DNA of 64,000 bases from Allohoeflea poritis (lineage in GTDB: Bacteria > Pseudomonadota > Alphaproteobacteria > Rhizobiales > Rhizobiaceae): positions 43,738-107,737 of the forward strand of contig NZ_JAPJZH010000018.1 of the NCBI RefSeq assembly GCF_027889715.1. Direction: 5' to 3'. The position numbers were made by a program, and so were the translations under genes. Positions 62,013 through 64,000 of this stretch are shown here, one piece after another. How positions within the stretch are numbered: position 1 is the first letter of the stretch; every line of letters begins with the position of its first letter. The notes under the pieces are model-generated. The model had not been told where the DNA came from, did not search any database, and was given only the letters and a program-made list of their open reading frames with translations.

Positions 62013-63200
62013 ATGGACTTGAAGCAGAAACCGGAAAAGAAGGTTTTGGCCGCTATGGCCGATGAAGACATCGTGCGGCTGATCGATCCGTTGCAGCCCG
62101 ACGATGCCGCGCGGCTGTTGCGAAAGCTGCCGGCCCGACGCCGCGGCGCCATCAGCGCGAGAATAGCCGGAGGACGTCGCGCCGAAATCGCCCGGCTGGC
62201 GGACTATTCGGAAGAAGTCGCCGGCGGTCTGATGAATTCGCGCTACGCGGATCTGCAGCCGCGGACCCGCTGCAGCGACGCCGTGCGCCAGCTTGTCGCC
62301 GAGGACGCGGCGGAGACGATCTACGTGGCCTTCGTTGTCGATGCCGATCACCGCCTGATCGGCCGGGTCGGCCTGCGTGAACTCCTGCGCGCGCCGAAGG
62401 ACGCCCGCGTCGAGGACATCATGATCCGGGATGTCCACGCGATCGGCGTCGATCTTCCGGTCGAGGATGCCGCCCGGCAGGTGGCGCAAAGCGGCAGGAC
62501 GGTTCTGCCGGTGGTCGATGCGCAAGAGCGTCTGATCGGCACCATTTCCTATGACGATGCATACAAGCAGCTCGAGGAAGAGGCCTCGGAGGATATGGAA
62601 CGGTTCGCCGCCGTCACCGGCGAGACCCAGCCGGATTATCTCAATGTTCCGATCTGGCGCGACTTCGCGCGGCGCGCGCCGTGGATTTTCGGCCTTGCCG
62701 TCGCCGGGCTGCTCGCCGGTTATGTCGTCCACGTCTATGAGAACGCCCTCGACGCGCTCGTCATTCTGGCGCTCTACATGCCGATGGTCGCCGACACCGG
62801 CGGCAATGTCGGAACCCAGACATCCGGTCTTCTCATAAGGTCGATCGCCACGGGCCACGTCACCGTCGGCAGCGGGCTGCGCGTGCTGGGGCGCGAGGTC
62901 AGGATTGCCTTGATGCTTGCCGCGATGCTCTTTGCCTTCGCGCTGGTGAAGGTTCTTTTCATATCGAACAGCGCCGATGTGACGCAGGGACTGACGCTGC
63001 ACATGATCGCGTTTGCCATCGGCGTGGCCATAGCCGTGCAGGTCGTTGTCTCGGCAATCATCGGTGCGATCCTGCCGCTCTTTGCCCTGACCATTCGCCA
63101 GGACCCGGCCATCATGGCCGGTCCCGCGCTGACGACCATCGTCGATACGACCGGATTGCTCATGTATTTCATGATCACGACAGCGATCCTGGGCATATGA
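62013..63200 (+). CDS. mgtE: Magnesium transporter MgtE family
   Basis: A 395-residue Mg2+ channel. After a short N-terminal domain (about 1-75, ADEDIVRLIDPLQPDDAARL), two CBS domains follow (about 80-200, with VAFVVDADHRLIGRV and TVLPVVDAQERLIGTI) that gate the pore by Mg2+ level, and five membrane helices (from about 225). The pore signature PMVADTGGNVGTQTSGLL matches MgtE. The N-domain is shorter than the roughly 130 residues of the usual MgtE. I choose ATG 62013; an in-frame TTG at 61944 would add 23 residues with no clear homology. Confidence 0.9.
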   Translation: MDLKQKPEKKVLAAMADEDIVRLIDPLQPDDAARLLRKLPARRRGAISARIAGGRRAEIARLADYSEEVAGGLMNSRYADLQPRTRCSDAVRQLVAEDAAETIYVAFVVDADHRLIGRVGLRELLRAPKDARVEDIMIRDVHAIGVDLPVEDAARQVAQSGRTVLPVVDAQERLIGTISYDDAYKQLEEEASEDMERFAAVTGETQPDYLNVPIWRDFARRAPWIFGLAVAGLLAGYVVHVYENALDALVILALYMPMVADTGGNVGTQTSGLLIRSIATGHVTVGSGLRVLGREVRIALMLAAMLFAFALVKVLFISNSADVTQGLTLHMIAFAIGVAIAVQVVVSAIIGAILPLFALTIRQDPAIMAGPALTTIVDTTGLLMYFMITTAILGI

Positions 63201-63304
63201 ATGTGGGCTAATTCACAGAAAACACAGTGAAATCACGTCACAAAGACCGCACAATTAACACCTACCGTCTCGGCGGAACCTGGACAGAAGAGATCATTCG
63301 CGCC

Positions 63305-63928
63305 ATGCAAAAAAGACACTCGAATCGCCGGCAGTTCCTTGCCGCCGCAACCGGCCTTGCGGGAAGCCTGGCGCTGCCCGCGCGCTCCGTGGCAGCCGAC
63401 CCCATCGGCGCGGTCACTGCTTTGTCCGGCGTCGCGACTGCCGATCGCTCCGGAAACAGCGTTGCGCTGAGCGTCGGCGCGGGCCTGATGGAACGCGACC
63501 TCGTCAAGACCGGCGGTCAGAGCTTCCTTGCCATGCTGCTCGGCGATGAGACGGCGTTGCGGCTTGGCGCCGACGCAGAACTGCTGATCGACGAATATCT
63601 GGCCGGGGTGAAGGGAACCTTCGACCTTTCGGGCGGCGCCATGGTGTTCGACCGGCCGGAAGACGCCCCGAAGACCGCCACCACCATTCGCTCCGTATTC
63701 GGTCAGCTCGGTGTCCGCGGCACGCGGTTTTTCGCCGGTCCCAACCGCGATGTGTTTGCCGTATTCGTCGAGCGCGGCGAATTGGCTGTTACGGCCGCCG
63801 GCGCGACACAGACCCTGCGGTCGGGCGACGGCGTCGATATCCGCGCGCCCGGCGCACCGGCGTCTTCCGTGACGCAATGGCCGCAGGACCGCATCAACGA
63901 GGCCTTTGCCAGCGTCGCCCCGTCCTAG
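63305..63928 (+). CDS. Exported FecR-domain protein
   Basis: A 207-residue protein with a Tat-like signal (SNRRQFLAAATGLAGSLALP) followed by a FecR domain: IGAVTALSGVATADR, TGGQSFLAMLLGDETALRLG, GGAMVFDRPE and SVFGQLGVRGTRFFAGPNRD. FecR domains were named for iron-citrate signalling, but stand-alone exported versions are often paired with CHASE2 or cyclase sensors. The ATG at 63305 puts the signal first; the track-length version begins earlier without one. The next gene starts at the window edge. Confidence 0.85.
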   Translation: MQKRHSNRRQFLAAATGLAGSLALPARSVAADPIGAVTALSGVATADRSGNSVALSVGAGLMERDLVKTGGQSFLAMLLGDETALRLGADAELLIDEYLAGVKGTFDLSGGAMVFDRPEDAPKTATTIRSVFGQLGVRGTRFFAGPNRDVFAVFVERGELAVTAAGATQTLRSGDGVDIRAPGAPASSVTQWPQDRINEAFASVAPS

Positions 63929-63975
63929 GCTGAATCGACATTCATCGCATCCATAGGATTGCGGCGGCGATATGT

Positions 63976-64000
63976 ATGAAGCTGAGGAAATGGCTTGCGC
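63976..64000 (+). CDS. Start of a downstream gene (partial, right edge)
   Basis: An ATG at 63976 opens MKLRKWLA and runs off the window, 47 bp after the FecR-domain gene in the same direction. Basic residues followed by hydrophobic ones suggest a membrane or exported protein. FecR-domain genes are often followed by CHASE2-domain cyclases, but eight codons cannot show that. An ATG at 63972 in another frame is also possible. Confidence 0.3.

Noticed and set aside
1..64000. tRNA, rRNA, CRISPR array, prophage or intact insertion sequence
   Set aside because: I looked through the intergenic regions and gene content and found no cloverleaf, repeat-spacer or transposase signal; small RNAs cannot be excluded by eye.

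Overview
The window looks like a stretch of chromosome from a high-GC alphaproteobacterium, most likely order Hyphomicrobiales (Rhizobiales). The evidence is a class I lysyl-tRNA synthetase, an ALA-synthase type HemA, a PodJ-like polarity protein, a Ugp glycerol-3-phosphate importer, a conserved HTH/S24 regulator and a DUF1127 protein. Coding density is high. I see no rRNA, tRNA, CRISPR array, prophage or intact insertion sequence.

Layout. 1-5 kb: end of a fatty-acid hydroxylase, a TerB-like protein, lysK, and a small operon of an S24-type regulator with a degenerate thermonuclease-like membrane protein. 5-11.6 kb: a beta-oxidation operon (two acyl-CoA dehydrogenases, thiolase, FadJ) behind a 22-bp palindromic operator and ending in an intrinsic terminator. 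12-15.8 kb: a PodJ-like polar protein. 16-24.9 kb: TauE/TIGR02186 pair, PdeM/Lhr-type DNA repair pair, MATE exporter, orphan acyl carrier protein, pyrD. 25-30 kb: small hypothetical genes and a CrbR/CrbS-like pair (LuxR regulator and transporter-fused hybrid kinase) placed convergently. 30-33.5 kb: mscL, an aminotransferase and hemA with a perfect FNR-type box upstream. 33.7-38.9 kb: a five-gene branched-chain-amino-acid-type ABC importer. 39-45 kb: LysE exporter, a membrane protein with a CRP-like palindrome upstream, an adenylate/guanylate cyclase, a HerA-like ATPase, SoxR with a textbook SoxR-box promoter driving a VOC protein, and a DUF1127 protein. 45-50.7 kb: ugpBAEC behind a Pho-box-like repeat, with an extra divergent UgpE-like permease. 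50.7-58.5 kb: an atu-like acyl-CoA carboxylase cluster (AtuA, C, E, F homologues plus a TIGR03084 protein) divergent from a TetR regulator. 58.5-64 kb: a 302-bp MITE-like palindromic element, a large secreted protein with two six-cysteine domains, a small secreted protein, MgtE, and a FecR-domain protein.

How the genes fit together. Much of the window concerns acyl-CoA and carbon catabolism (fad-like operon, atu-like operon, CrbS/R-like acetate sensing) and solute uptake (Liv-type and Ugp importers). Several regulatory inputs can be read directly from the DNA: SoxR (redox), FNR/FixK-type (oxygen), PhoB-like (phosphate), a MerR/LiuR-like palindrome (acyl-CoA genes), a TetR dyad (atu cluster) and a CRP-like site. 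The observations I would check first are the 302-bp palindromic element, the secreted protein with two identically spaced six-cysteine modules, the orphan acyl carrier protein with a cysteine cluster, the reduced atu-like cluster of unknown substrate, and the duplicated lone UgpE. I did not find an obviously new multi-gene system; the novelty is in these individual pieces.
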